Shown: positions 1 to 9,621, numbered from the stretch's first letter. The stretch is 64,000 nt of DNA from Anaerosolibacter sp. (GCF_029240175.1 NZ_JARBTM010000016.1:186001-250000); one strand, 5' to 3'. Notes: a model not told the origin generated them from the sequence alone. Numbers and translations are program-made.

Positions 1-63
1 TGTTGAAAATTCAACGATACTGTCCTCGCTCATCTTGCTAATCTTATTGATTACTATTTTCAA
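1..63 (-). CDS. 5' end of an unidentified gene running off the window
   Basis: Read on the minus strand, a strong ribosome binding site (AGGAGG) stands 8 bases before a TTG codon at 63. An open frame of 21 codons follows to the window edge (MKIVINKISKMSEDSIVEFS...). Only this N-terminus is visible, so the family cannot be named. The stretch 64-259 between it and the next gene shows no further coding sequence. Confidence 0.45.
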   Translation of the reverse strand, partial: MKIVINKISKMSEDSIVEFST

Positions 64-259
64 TTTAAGTACCTCCTGTGTCCTAATTTTACTGATTCCT
101 TATCTAGTCTTTCCCTCATAGAATACTGTTATAAAAAGATACCTGATTCTATCGTTTATGCCAAAGTAAAAGATACTCATCTGCTCTATTCCAATTTATT
201 CCATGATATAATCCCAGTACATAGATGCTTGGAAGAAGGCCCACTCATTTTAAACATTT

Positions 260-1123
260 TTAGGTTTGGGAAATTCTCGGAAATCGTGCTCGTTCTGGAA
301 ACCTTTTGTTTGAAGTAGTTCTAACCATCCAATTGCTGGATGGATCTATTGAGACCTTTAGATTCTTAATCGGCTGATCTGGTGTAAAGTGGCAAAATAT
401 CGTCTCAATACCCTTTGGCGTGATTTTTTCAATTATTTCTTGTAAGTTTATTTTTTGTGGTGACAGAATATCATACAGATGCAATTGATTCCCATCGATC
501 TCAAAGATGGTATAAACATCATCTTCAAGACGGTAAATGGCGTTTTTAAACCCTAATGTATAGTAGAACATAAGTACATGTTCGGCTCCTTCGGCTGATA
601 AAGTGCTAGATAGCGGCTGAGATTGTTTTTTAATCTCTAGCATCATTTTTGGAGGAACATTTGTGGGCTCTAAAGGCCTTTCTATCCGTTTGTACCCAGT
701 TAAATCAATGACATATAGGTTCTCTTCATTCGGCTTAAAACCACATTTTTCATAAAGTGGTACAGCTTCATCGTCAGCTGCCAAAAAGTATAATTCATAG
801 TTTTGATCATAATCTTCAAATATTTTTGTCATCAACCCATAGGCCAAACCTTGCCTTCTATATTCAGGGGCTGTCATTACCGTTCCGATCTGAATGGCCT
901 TCTCTTTTTTTCCCTCCATGATAAGTTCCATGGTACTCAATGAAACATTGGCAATAATCTCATCATCTTTTATATAACTGTAGCAAATGTAATGATCATT
1001 CCAAAATCCTTGTTGATACCAATCCTCAAAGTCTATGCCGAAGGTTTCTTTCGCTAATTTATTAAATGATACTCGATAGTGATCATTCTTTTTATAATCC
1101 TTTATAAACCGATAATTTGACAT
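260..1123 (-). CDS. GNAT family N-acetyltransferase, two-part
   Basis: The N-terminal half (about residues 1-145) is a GNAT fold that would move an acetyl group from acetyl-CoA to an amine. The acetyl-CoA loop is seen as TAPEYRRQGLAYGLM near residues 83-97, followed by the typical AVPLYEKCGFKP segment. The C-terminal 140 residues are a separate domain of the kind found in Eis-like and sterol-carrier-like acetyltransferases, but I cannot identify it firmly. Start: ATG at 1123 with a GAGGA purine stretch just upstream. The substrate is unknown. Confidence 0.85.
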   Translation of the reverse strand: MSNYRFIKDYKKNDHYRVSFNKLAKETFGIDFEDWYQQGFWNDHYICYSYIKDDEIIANVSLSTMELIMEGKKEKAIQIGTVMTAPEYRRQGLAYGLMTKIFEDYDQNYELYFLAADDEAVPLYEKCGFKPNEENLYVIDLTGYKRIERPLEPTNVPPKMMLEIKKQSQPLSSTLSAEGAEHVLMFYYTLGFKNAIYRLEDDVYTIFEIDGNQLHLYDILSPQKINLQEIIEKITPKGIETIFCHFTPDQPIKNLKVSIDPSSNWMVRTTSNKRFPERARFPRISQT

Positions 1124-1161
1124 ATTTCCTCCTCAAACCATTATCTATCCTAATACTTTTC

Positions 1162-1620
1162 CTACTCCTCATGTGCTTCTTTTTCAGCTTGCTTATAGTA
1201 AGCTATCAAAATATTTGCTGGAAATAGGCTTTCCTTAAACAGAATCGTTGCAGCCAAACCGCCTTGAACAAGGCCAATAATAAAAAATAAGATATGCAGA
1301 AAATGAATCCCTTGAATCATGATGCATTGTACAACAATCCAAATGACCAATGCCCAACCAAATACACTGCTTATATAGCCTTGATATTTTGACTTAAAAA
1401 GGATCGTTAAAGCACTAAGGATATTCCCAAGGCCGATTACACTGAATAGGATAATTCCCGGTATAAAAAAATTATCGAAAGGCGAATTTTTCAACATATC
1501 TACTGGTGCACCTAAAGGCTCCATCGGGTTCATCATAGCAGCCCATCCCCCAGCAATGGCCCCAATCCCCACAAATCCATGCAAGACAAGCAGCAGGCGA
1601 TATACGATTTTCATCTTCAT
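1162..1620 (-). CDS. Four-helix integral membrane protein of unknown function
   Basis: This 152-residue protein has four hydrophobic helices (about residues 8-28, 52-74, 84-103 and 105-127) and a charged C-terminal tail (YYKQAEKEAHEE). No catalytic motif is visible. Two ATG codons at 1620 and 1614 are both usable behind a GAGAGGG site. I do not recognise the family. Confidence 0.75.
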   Translation of the reverse strand: MKMKIVYRLLLVLHGFVGIGAIAGGWAAMMNPMEPLGAPVDMLKNSPFDNFFIPGIILFSVIGLGNILSALTILFKSKYQGYISSVFGWALVIWIVVQCIMIQGIHFLHILFFIIGLVQGGLAATILFKESLFPANILIAYYKQAEKEAHEE

Positions 1621-1673
1621 CCATACCCTCTCTATTCAGTATTTTAGGAAAATTATACCATATAAATAAGAAA

Positions 1674-1716
1674 ATGAATCATCCCTAATAAACGAAATTT
1701 ATTATAGATGATTCAT
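1674..1716 (-). terminator. Hairpin overlapping the end of the metallophosphoesterase gene
   Basis: The 10-base arms ATGAATCATC and GATGATTCAT pair around a 23-base loop. On the minus strand the hairpin is followed by TTTTC. The arm contains the stop codon of the upstream gene at 1713. Confidence 0.55.
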
Positions 1717-2579
1717 TTACCCTCTTCCCTTTGCAGTTTGATCACAACAATCTCCGGCCGATTGAATAGGCGCTGGGGGAAAATACTATTGCCTAGTCCC
1801 CTGCTAACAACCATGGTTGTACTGCGATCACGATATACCCCTTCAGCATATTTAGGGAAAACGCCTTGATCTGGCGCTACAATCCCGCCTAGAAACGGCA
1901 TACGAATCTGCCCGCCATGGACATGTCCACTGAGAACCAAGTCAACTTTTTCATCGGTATAGATAGGCATTTTTTCTGGCCGATGGGCTAACAGTATCTT
2001 AAATTCCTCCTCGTTTATCTCATGTGTCATCTGCTTAAGAGCCTCTGAAAACAAAGAAAGTCTTTCTTCATTTTCACCATAAGACCTACCATACTTGGCT
2101 GTATCGTCTACCCCTAGTATGTGGAGCAACTGATTTTCTTTTTCAATTGTCTCGTATTTATCTCTTAAGACATGAACGCCACTATTTCTGAGCCTAATCT
2201 CAAAATCGCCAAATTTTCCAGACCATAGTTCGTGATTTCCCGTCACGTAATAGGTGGGCGCAATCTTTACAGCCCCTTGAATAAGAACCATGGCTGGATC
2301 TTCATTATATCGTCTGCGATCTATTAAATCTCCCGTGATAGCAATCATGTTTGGATTTAATTTCTGTATCTTCTCTATCAGATTTCTCTGTTCTCTTCCA
2401 AAGGACTTGTTGTGGAGATCGGATAGATGCACAATTGTATATCCGTCAAAGGCCTTTGGTAACTTACTTGATCGTATTTCTTGATTGGTAATCTCAATCA
2501 GATTGTTTTCTAAATAAAAAAATACAGCTAATAAAACAAGTATTAACATAATCATAAGAAGTCTTCTACCCTTCTGCAT
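1713..2579 (-). CDS. Membrane-anchored calcineurin-like metallophosphoesterase (YkuE type)
   Basis: This 288-residue protein has one N-terminal membrane helix (residues 6-23), then a two-metal phosphoesterase domain. The metal ligands appear in order: DLH (54-56), GDLID (83-87), GNHE (114-117), AHRP (near 198) and GHVHGGQ (near 218-224). Spacing and the FPKYAEGVY segment match the YkuE/YpbG group of membrane-bound phosphohydrolases. The active site would lie on the side of the membrane opposite the short N-terminus. The substrate in this organism is unknown. Confidence 0.9.
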   Translation of the reverse strand: MQKGRRLLMIMLILVLLAVFFYLENNLIEITNQEIRSSKLPKAFDGYTIVHLSDLHNKSFGREQRNLIEKIQKLNPNMIAITGDLIDRRRYNEDPAMVLIQGAVKIAPTYYVTGNHELWSGKFGDFEIRLRNSGVHVLRDKYETIEKENQLLHILGVDDTAKYGRSYGENEERLSLFSEALKQMTHEINEEEFKILLAHRPEKMPIYTDEKVDLVLSGHVHGGQIRMPFLGGIVAPDQGVFPKYAEGVYRDRSTTMVVSRGLGNSIFPQRLFNRPEIVVIKLQREEGK

Positions 2580-2632
2580 TTTCTATCTCCTTATTCTCTA
2601 TCAAACAGAGGGGCATGGCCCTCGTCTGCTGA

Positions 2633-3064
2633 TTACAGCTTTTCTGAATCAACCCATCCCATAGCCATCCTATAGATGCCATATCCAATGGTAACGCCGA
2701 TGGTATTCAGAATGAAATCATCAATATCAAAGCTTCCCCTTTTCGTAATTAACTGCAAGACCTCTAATACAAATAAGCCACTTAAAAATGTACCCAACAA
2801 CTTCATGTATCGTCCACCAAAAGTCAGGGGAATCAGTATGCCAAAGGGGACAAAAACACCAATGTTTCCTGCTAGGTTAACGATCCATATATTGGGATTA
2901 AAATTATTAATATGCAGGTATTGATTGATTGTATGAAATGGCTTTAAATTATACATATAATCTGCCCGCGCTATCCTTCCAAAGCCAAAAATCATCCAAT
3001 AACTTAACAGCATCGAATATCCTATTAAAATAACTCGTATCATCCTTCGAAAACAAAACTTCAT
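2633..3064 (-). CDS. VanZ family membrane protein
   Basis: This 143-residue protein has four or five hydrophobic helices. It carries the VanZ-like core NLAGNIGVFVPFGILIPLTF near residues 63-82 and FDIDDFILNTIGVTIGYGIY near 112-131. VanZ proteins are small membrane proteins, one of which raises teicoplanin resistance in the vanA cluster. Most family members in Clostridia have no known role. No van genes are nearby, so a glycopeptide role is not supported here. Confidence 0.85.
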   Translation of the reverse strand: MKFCFRRMIRVILIGYSMLLSYWMIFGFGRIARADYMYNLKPFHTINQYLHINNFNPNIWIVNLAGNIGVFVPFGILIPLTFGGRYMKLLGTFLSGLFVLEVLQLITKRGSFDIDDFILNTIGVTIGYGIYRMAMGWVDSEKL

Positions 3065-3099
3065 TAAAACACTCCCGTATTTTTGATTTATCAGGCGGT

Positions 3100-4203
3100 T
3101 TATTTGATAGCTTTTTCATGCTCCAAAAGCCATTTTTTGCGCTCTAATCCGCCTGCATACCCTACTAGTTTTCCACTGCTGCCTACTACTCTGTGGCAAG
3201 GTATAACGATTGCTATCCTATTTTTATTGTTTGCATTTCCCACAGCCCTATGTGCTTTTTCATTTCCTATGGATGCAGCTATAGCTCCATAGGATAAAGT
3301 TTTTCCATATGGAATTTTAGTAAGTTCCTGCCAAACTGTATTTTGAAAATCAGTTCCACTCATTTTTATTGGCAAATCAAATGTTTTTCTTTCTCCATAA
3401 AAATACTCTTCCAGCTGCTTTTTCGCTTCTTCTAATATGGGTTCTACCTTTTCATCATATCTCCTTTCTTCAAGAAAGCTCAAGCCAGTGATCTCTCCTT
3501 CAATAGACTGAATTTCTAGCAGTCCTATGGGTGAATCAAAGTAGGTTACGTTATTTTTACATACGACCTGTTCAATGTTCTCATATTTAAAATAATTCCT
3601 AATGGTTATTTCCCATAAATAGAAGGATGCCAATGTATTGTTTGGAGAAAATCTATTCTTAAACTTTTCGAACTGCTCCGCCGTTGGTTCTTCTTTCATG
3701 TTGTACAGCCACTTTAATCCTTTTCTTATTCCCAAATCCTTGTAACTCATAATGTCTTTTCGATTTAAGGAAAAAATCAAAAACATTTCCCCTGTCCAAG
3801 TACCGATTCCTTTTATTCTAACAAGTTTCTCAATAATCTCTTCGTCTGACATCCTTTCAAAATTACTAAAATTTAATTCCTTTCTTTTTACAGCTTCTGC
3901 GATATTTTTTATGTAGCTTATTTTGGTTTTTGACAGGCCACATTCTCTTAATGATTCAAAGCTTGCATTCAGTATATGATCGGGCGTTATATCTCCAATA
4001 AATTGTTCAAATTTATTCCATATGGAAATGGCTGCTTTATAAGCCAATTGCTGAAATACGATGCTATTCACCAGGGCAACAAAAGGGTCAGGAATGTATT
4101 CCCTATTTATTTCACCAATAGAATCAATCAGCAGCTTCATGTTATCATCTTTACTTTTCAATGAATTTATTTCACTTTTATCAATAAGTATCTTTTTATA
4201 CAT
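3100..4203 (-). CDS. Fused AlkA-type DNA glycosylase and O6-methylguanine-DNA methyltransferase
   Basis: One 367-residue chain carries two alkylation-repair enzymes. Residues 1-210 are a HhH-GPD glycosylase of the 3-methyladenine type. The hairpin is near LVRIKGIGTWTGEM (127-140), and the Asp of KDLGIRKG (Asp156) sits where AlkA has its catalytic Asp. Residues 218-367 are an Ogt/MGMT methyltransferase with the acceptor motif IPCHRVVG (Cys336) and the RAVGNANNKN loop (319-328). It would remove N-alkylated purines and reverse O6-methylguanine. AdaA lies upstream on the same strand, so methylation-induced expression is a reasonable inference. Confidence 0.88.
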   Translation of the reverse strand: MYKKILIDKSEINSLKSKDDNMKLLIDSIGEINREYIPDPFVALVNSIVFQQLAYKAAISIWNKFEQFIGDITPDHILNASFESLRECGLSKTKISYIKNIAEAVKRKELNFSNFERMSDEEIIEKLVRIKGIGTWTGEMFLIFSLNRKDIMSYKDLGIRKGLKWLYNMKEEPTAEQFEKFKNRFSPNNTLASFYLWEITIRNYFKYENIEQVVCKNNVTYFDSPIGLLEIQSIEGEITGLSFLEERRYDEKVEPILEEAKKQLEEYFYGERKTFDLPIKMSGTDFQNTVWQELTKIPYGKTLSYGAIAASIGNEKAHRAVGNANNKNRIAIVIPCHRVVGSSGKLVGYAGGLERKKWLLEHEKAIK

Positions 4204-4304
4204 GAACCAATTGCACCCCCAATTTTCTAATGTTTATCCTGTAAAAGCCTCTTTCATATCAACTTTTCCTATTAAAGAAATCTACATACTACACACTTTC
4301 ACGC

Positions 4305-4958
4305 TTAATGTTCATTTATAAAATCCTCCAGCTCTTTATGCCATTCATCGGGCTCAAATGTGCCTATCTCTGTTTCTTCTCCAAATAGCAGATCCACTAA
4401 ATATCTAGGCCTTTTCCCCCCTATATGCATGGATTTGCAGCACGATACACAATAGACAACCACATCTTCCGCAGGCATTTCAGCAGCCCGTTTCTTCATT
4501 TGTTCTTTAACCTCTTCCACAGGTAGAATCCCATAAAAGCTGTCTCCACAGCAGGTACTCTTTGTTCTGGTGTTTTGTGGCTCAACCACTGTAATATTCA
4601 TTCTTTTTAGCAAAGTTCTTATGGCATTATGCACCCTTTCTTGATCACGGGTAGGACAGGCATCAAGTATGGCCATTTCTTTGCCATGATAATCTGGAAA
4701 AGGAAACGACTCGCTATCAGCCAGCACTTCCCAAAGAGAAATCGTTGATATACCTTCATAAAGCTGCCTATACCTTCGATCACAGCCAGCACAAGTATTT
4801 ATGATTTGTGTTTCTTTCTCTAAGTTTGGTTCATGCCTGCAGCAAGTTACGTGTTCGTTGATATCGCCTAAATAGCGCTTCAAAAAATCTAACACTTTTC
4901 TTCCAAGCTCAGGTTTATAAATGAATAAAGCACATCCTGGTGCAAATACAGTTTTCAT
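4305..4958 (-). CDS. CCG-domain (HdrB-like) Fe-S protein
   Basis: This 217-residue protein has Cys-rich motifs of the heterodisulfide-reductase subunit B type: APGCALF (7-13), TCCRHE (38-43), NTCAGCDRRY (54-63), STCCGDSFY (133-141) and YCVSCCKSM (169-177). The repeated CC pairs are what binds unusual 4Fe-4S clusters in CCG proteins. It would serve thiol or electron-transfer chemistry. It sits between the alkylation-repair fusion and AdaA on the same strand, but a repair role is only suggested by position. Confidence 0.8.
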   Translation of the reverse strand: MKTVFAPGCALFIYKPELGRKVLDFLKRYLGDINEHVTCCRHEPNLEKETQIINTCAGCDRRYRQLYEGISTISLWEVLADSESFPFPDYHGKEMAILDACPTRDQERVHNAIRTLLKRMNITVVEPQNTRTKSTCCGDSFYGILPVEEVKEQMKKRAAEMPAEDVVVYCVSCCKSMHIGGKRPRYLVDLLFGEETEIGTFEPDEWHKELEDFINEH

Positions 4959-5032
4959 ATGAATGTCCCCCTATAGTATTTCTGGTATTAAATCTCCAAA
5001 TCAACATATTTCAATAGTTTCTTTATTGCTTG

Positions 5033-5596
5033 TCATTTTTGGCGAATACAACGATTCGTTCTATACTGTTTTGGTGTAATACCTGTCTGCTTTTTAAAAC
5101 ATTTGTAAAAAATAGATATACTCTTAAACCCTACCTCATATGCAATGTCAATAATATCTTTGCTGGTATCTTTTAAGAGAATTTTTGACTTGCTAATTCT
5201 TTTGCCTCGGATGTATTCCTTTGGCGTAACACCATAGTACGCCTTAAAAAGCCTCATTAAATGTCTTTCACTTAAACCAAGCTTTTGGGCGATATCATCA
5301 ACACTAAAATCTTTATTATAGCTGTTATCTAGTTCTTGTTTCACCTTTTTTGTTAACTCTTTATTGGGATCAAATACAGGGTTATTTATGTCGGGTCTAC
5401 ACATCTTGCAAGGTCTAAACCCTTCTTTTAAAGCCTCATCTGCACTGCTAAAGAACAGGGTGTTTTTTCTTAAAGGGACTTTTGCTTTGCATGATGGTCG
5501 GCAAAAAATCTTTGTTGTCTTAACAGCATAGAAGAACAGCCCATCGTAATGCTCATTGTTATTCATTACTGCATTCCACTTTTCTTCATTCTGCAA
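5033..5596 (-). CDS. adaA: AdaA-like methylphosphotriester sensor and AraC-type activator
   Basis: Residues 1-75 are the Ada zinc domain with its four cysteines in place (Cys32, Cys36 in FCRPSC; Cys63, Cys66 in CKMC). In Ada and AdaA one of these accepts a methyl group from DNA phosphotriesters and thereby switches on DNA binding. Residues 85-183 are an AraC helix-turn-helix pair (VDDIAQKLGLSERHLMRLF and DIIDIAYEVGFKSISIFYKCF). The 187-residue length fits the Bacillus AdaA layout, where the methyltransferase is on a separate protein. The AlkA-Ogt fusion downstream is the expected target. Confidence 0.9.
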   Translation of the reverse strand: MQNEEKWNAVMNNNEHYDGLFFYAVKTTKIFCRPSCKAKVPLRKNTLFFSSADEALKEGFRPCKMCRPDINNPVFDPNKELTKKVKQELDNSYNKDFSVDDIAQKLGLSERHLMRLFKAYYGVTPKEYIRGKRISKSKILLKDTSKDIIDIAYEVGFKSISIFYKCFKKQTGITPKQYRTNRCIRQK

Positions 5597-5789
5597 TACT
5601 TTTATCCCCTTCCCTTAGCATATCTAACACTATTATATCCTTCTTCTGATAGAATTTCTTCCTATATTTCGCCAAACTATTCTTAGGAAAGGAGAACTTT
5701 CCTATTAAATAAAAAATCAGAGGATATCACCTTGATACCCTCTTCTCCTTCCTCAGGTTTTTCTAAAACTGATTGCATTACTCGTTGCT

Positions 5790-7865
5790 TTATTTATTTT
5801 TAGGCATATAGATCATCGTCTTAAATAGATCTCCATCTACCTGTATATAAAATTTTCCCTTTTGCATATCAATCAGGCTTTTCGCTATGGACAATCCTAA
5901 TCCACTGCCTTGACTGCTTCTGGATTCATCTCCTCTTTTAAAGCGCTCCATCAGTTCATCAGCTGAAATATTTAACTCATAGGCTGAAATATTTTTGATG
6001 CTGAGTACTATTTCACTGCCTAAATCTTCAATATCTATATATACCCTTGATCCGCTAAGGGCATATTTAAATATATTGGACAATAAATTCTCTATGGCCC
6101 TCCACAACAGTTTTCCATCAGCTGTAATATATACCTTCTCCTTCGGATAATTCATCCTAAAATCTAATGCTAAATCTTCGATTTTATCATTTAGTTCTCC
6201 TAAGCCCTGGGTCATCAAGGATACGATATCTATTCGCTCGAAGTTTACTGGAATACTTCCACTGGAGGCCTTTGCTGCTTCAAACAAATCATCGGTTAGC
6301 GTTTTTAGCCTTTGAGATTTTTGATCCAGTACTTCTATATATTCTTCTACCTTTGATGGATCTGTTTCTTGTTTCAATAGATCAACATAGGTGATAATGG
6401 AAGTTAACGGTGTCCTTATGTCATGGGATACATTGGTGATCAGCTCTGTTTTTAAACGCTCGCTTTTCAGTTCATTATCCACTGCATTTTTCAGACCATC
6501 GGCGATGCTGTTGATATTGGCAGCAAGTCTCCCGAATTCTCCATTTCCTTCTACATCTATGGTATGGTGAATATCTCCCGCCTTGATCCGCTCTACCCCT
6601 TCTTTTATGGCATTAAATGCCTTGATTCTCTTAAGCGCAAACCAACCCGCTATCCCTATAGTTACCGGAAACATAAAGAACGTTAGGGCAATCAGCAGGG
6701 GATATCCAATGACAATCAGCACAAGCTTTACACCCACACTTCCGCTGTCATATACATCCTTTATAAATTTAAATATATTATAGAAAAATCTATACACCAA
6801 AGTATGCTTTAGCACTGTTCTATTTTTAAAGTGCTTCACCAATGATAGAACGAAGAGTAATCCTAATGTAGCAATTGGTATCGTTATTGGAATAATCCAT
6901 TTTTGGATATTTTGTGTACCTATCTCATCCACCAGTCCAATCCACAGACCTATCAGTCCTAAGCATAGACCTAGATTCACATCATTATATAGTCTGTCTA
7001 TTGTATTCAAATGGACCTCTTTGTCTTTAAAGGATTCCCTTCCGATCACCAGTACCAAATATATAAACGATAGTATTAATCCTAATAGGAACCCTGCTAA
7101 TCTATATAACCCTTTGGTGGCAACTATTTTATCTTCCTTCCACTCTTTGATTTTAGGATTTAAGAATGCTTCTGTAAAAGCAATATACGCCACATCACTT
7201 TCCTGATCTAATTGATCAATACTAGGTGTAATCCAATAATAACGTTCATTTTTTTTGATTTCTTCTGGGTAAATCTCTTGTGTATATTCTTCGAACACCA
7301 TATAAGATGGGTATGTTATAAAGTGCTCCTTCTCTGTCTTTGTACTATTGGTAAATACAGTTTCACCATCACTGATATAATATAAAAGATCTTTATACTC
7401 TTCTACCCTTTGCAGCAGTAAATGATATTCTCGCAAATCATTCTTTATCATCCTATCCCTTGCCTGAGTAATTTTGTCTGCATAGATTTCTTTAAACTTT
7501 TCATAGTTCGCCTCTTGGCTTAATTCAGGATTATAGCTTCTAGAGTTACTTTGAAAGTCTAAAAATAAATTGTCCTCCTCACCTCTCAGTTCCTCTTCTG
7601 TAATGGATCCGCCGCTTAAAATGTGCTCTTCATTTTTATATTCACTGATGAGTCTTTTCAGATCACTCAAAACTTTCTCAGTTTCTCTTATATATGCCCG
7701 ACTGAGAAAGTAATCCTCTTGAAAAACAGTGTCAAAATCACCATCATTTAATACCACCACATTTACAAATTGTGTGATTGCACCTGTGAAGCATAGAATC
7801 ACCATGATAAAGACAATAATTTTTGTTGCCACTGAATGGCTATAATTTTTCAACTTTGTATCCAA
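5790..7865 (-). CDS. Membrane sensor histidine kinase
   Basis: This 691-residue kinase starts with a membrane helix (about 15-35) and a 215-residue extracytoplasmic region. A block of several membrane helices (about 253-415), a HAMP-like linker and a HisKA domain follow, with phospho-acceptor His481 in NVSHDIRTPLTS. The ATPase domain shows NLLSNIFKYA and GSGLGLSIAKS. It starts at TTG 7865, inside the end of the response-regulator gene, so the two are translationally coupled. The signal is unknown. The multi-helix central region is larger than in standard two-helix kinases. Confidence 0.9.
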   Translation of the reverse strand: MDTKLKNYSHSVATKIIVFIMVILCFTGAITQFVNVVVLNDGDFDTVFQEDYFLSRAYIRETEKVLSDLKRLISEYKNEEHILSGGSITEEELRGEEDNLFLDFQSNSRSYNPELSQEANYEKFKEIYADKITQARDRMIKNDLREYHLLLQRVEEYKDLLYYISDGETVFTNSTKTEKEHFITYPSYMVFEEYTQEIYPEEIKKNERYYWITPSIDQLDQESDVAYIAFTEAFLNPKIKEWKEDKIVATKGLYRLAGFLLGLILSFIYLVLVIGRESFKDKEVHLNTIDRLYNDVNLGLCLGLIGLWIGLVDEIGTQNIQKWIIPITIPIATLGLLFVLSLVKHFKNRTVLKHTLVYRFFYNIFKFIKDVYDSGSVGVKLVLIVIGYPLLIALTFFMFPVTIGIAGWFALKRIKAFNAIKEGVERIKAGDIHHTIDVEGNGEFGRLAANINSIADGLKNAVDNELKSERLKTELITNVSHDIRTPLTSIITYVDLLKQETDPSKVEEYIEVLDQKSQRLKTLTDDLFEAAKASSGSIPVNFERIDIVSLMTQGLGELNDKIEDLALDFRMNYPKEKVYITADGKLLWRAIENLLSNIFKYALSGSRVYIDIEDLGSEIVLSIKNISAYELNISADELMERFKRGDESRSSQGSGLGLSIAKSLIDMQKGKFYIQVDGDLFKTMIYMPKNK

Positions 7866-8526
7866 TTCCCCACACCACCTTCAAATATTTTGGCTCTTTC
7901 GGATTGATTTCAATTTTCTCTCTGATTTTTCTTATATGCACTGTCACAGTATTTTCTGGACTAAAGGCTGTTTCCTTCCATACCTTCTCATAGATTTCCT
8001 CTATGGAAAACACCCTGCCCGCATTGGCAGTCAGCAGCTTTAATATCTTATATTGCACCGGCGTAAGATGAACCTCATCGCCATCGACAGTGATCGTCTT
8101 ACTCTCATCATCAATCACCAGCCCACCCGTTTTATATACATTGGTCTTGGTTTCAAGACTTCCTAATGTTGTATATCTTCTCAGCTGAGACTTCACCCTC
8201 GCAATCAACTCCAGTGGATTAAAGGGCTTGGTCACATAATCGTCCGCTCCCATATTTAATCCCATGATTTTATCCGTATCTTCAGATTTAGCAGAAAGCA
8301 TGATCACTGGTATATTATTTTCTTCTCTGATCTTCATGGTAGCTCTTAGTCCATCCATTTTCGGCATCATGACATCCATGATAATAAGATGAATCTCATT
8401 CTCCTCGATGATTTCTATGGCTTCCATTCCGTTAGAAGCTTTAAATATTTTATAGCCTTCATTTACTAAATAAATTTCTATGGCATCTACAATCGCCTTA
8501 TCATCATCACAAACCAATATGTTCAC
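7840..8526 (-). CDS. OmpR-family response regulator
   Basis: This 228-residue regulator has a receiver domain with acidic pocket DDD (7-9), phospho-acceptor Asp51 in IIMDVMMP and the conserved Lys in VTKPF. A winged-helix DNA-binding domain follows (residues 130-228, ending VVWGIGYKVEKL). It is the first gene of a two-gene unit with the histidine kinase, overlapping it by 26 bases. Its targets are not visible in the window. Confidence 0.93.
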   Translation of the reverse strand: MNILVCDDDKAIVDAIEIYLVNEGYKIFKASNGMEAIEIIEENEIHLIIMDVMMPKMDGLRATMKIREENNIPVIMLSAKSEDTDKIMGLNMGADDYVTKPFNPLELIARVKSQLRRYTTLGSLETKTNVYKTGGLVIDDESKTITVDGDEVHLTPVQYKILKLLTANAGRVFSIEEIYEKVWKETAFSPENTVTVHIRKIREKIEINPKEPKYLKVVWGIGYKVEKL

Positions 8527-8660
8527 AAAAGATCACTCCTGTATATGAATTTGTACATAATTATATCACCCCTTTATTATTTGTTCTAAGGTAATAATAC
8601 CAATCAAATCTTAACAAACTCTTTATATAAATCTTAAGATTTTCTTAATATTAAAGAAAA

Positions 8661-8681
8661 AAAGCACATCTCGTGTGCTTT
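8661..8681 (-). terminator. Terminator after the ureohydrolase gene
   Basis: AAAGCACA and TGTGCTTT pair around a 5-base loop. On the minus strand the hairpin is followed by a long T-rich run. It lies 17 bases past the stop at 8698. Confidence 0.8.
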
Positions 8682-8697
8682 CCTATCTAATATTATT

Positions 8698-9621
8698 TTA
8701 TTTCGACTGATTCATTTTTCTATAATAGTGGCCCCAACATTCCGTGATGATTTTTCTACCGGCAAATAGCGAAGTAAGTGACGGGTCTAGCTTAGGTGCA
8801 ATTTCTACCACATCAAATCCTATTATAGGAAGTTCAAACAAGCCCTTGAGCAGATTCAGCAAATCTCGGGAGTAAAGTCCTCCAAACTGAGGTGTTCCGG
8901 TTCCTCCAGCATAAGCTGGATCTAGGCAGTCAATATCCAGGGTTAAATAAATTTTGTTGAATGCCGCCATCTGATCTTTTACGGTATCCACGACTTGCTT
9001 AACACCAAGATTATGAAAGTCATGGGCATTGATAACGTGAACTTTGTTATCTCTCATGAAAGACAATTCATCCATTTCAATTGATCGTATACCAATAAAG
9101 AAAATATTTTCGGTTGAAGCAACATTGTTGAGTTCAAGGGCCCTGCGCTCCGTAGAACCATGGGAGAGGGTATCTCCTTCTAGCTCATTGCAAAGGTCAA
9201 AGTGAGCATCTATGTGAATAATTCCAAAGGGCTCATCCAATGCCTTATTAATTCCTCTTTGTACGGGAATAGTTGTAGAATGATCTCCTCCAATCATTGT
9301 AAAGAATTTATTTTGTTTTACAATCTCACATACTTGATCTTCAACTTTAGCAAATAGTTCCTCGCGAGTAGGTGCTTCCATATCACCAATATCCAATATT
9401 TTAAGTCCAGAAATATCTTCGAAGTACTCCGTAGTTGGTGCTATGATATAAGTAATTTCCCGAAGGGCAGCCGGTGCATCTTTGGCTCCGTTTCTGAAGC
9501 TCACCCCTCCATCATATGGAATACCAAAAACAATGATATCTGCATCCGATGTGGGTAAATCCGGTCTATTTAGACCTGCCCAAATAGTTGATTCTTGTAT
9601 CATTTCCTCTGTTTTTTTCAT
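8698..9621 (-). CDS. Agmatinase/arginase family ureohydrolase
   Basis: This protein hydrolyses a guanidino group to urea, most likely from agmatine or a related compound. The two-manganese ligands are visible as GGDHS, DAHFDL and DIDCLDP (roughly residues 111, 138 and 227), and the GTGTPQFGG loop fits SpeB-like members. I place the start at ATG 9621, because GGAG lies 8 bases before it; an earlier in-frame ATG at 9630 has no spaced site. It is transcribed divergently from the aminotransferase at 9961, which may hint at linked amino acid metabolism. Substrate choice cannot be read from sequence alone. Confidence 0.88.
   Translation of the reverse strand: MKKTEEMIQESTIWAGLNRPDLPTSDADIIVFGIPYDGGVSFRNGAKDAPAALREITYIIAPTTEYFEDISGLKILDIGDMEAPTREELFAKVEDQVCEIVKQNKFFTMIGGDHSTTIPVQRGINKALDEPFGIIHIDAHFDLCNELEGDTLSHGSTERRALELNNVASTENIFFIGIRSIEMDELSFMRDNKVHVINAHDFHNLGVKQVVDTVKDQMAAFNKIYLTLDIDCLDPAYAGGTGTPQFGGLYSRDLLNLLKGLFELPIIGFDVVEIAPKLDPSLTSLFAGRKIITECWGHYYRKMNQSK

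Noticed and set aside
2633-3064. VanZ as a sign of glycopeptide resistance
   Set aside because: No vanHAX or related genes are nearby; VanZ-like proteins are common in clostridia without resistance.
5701-5750. Partial hairpin between adaA and the histidine kinase as an att-like copy
   Set aside because: The bases do not match the rlmH end and the stem is weak; at most a poor terminator.
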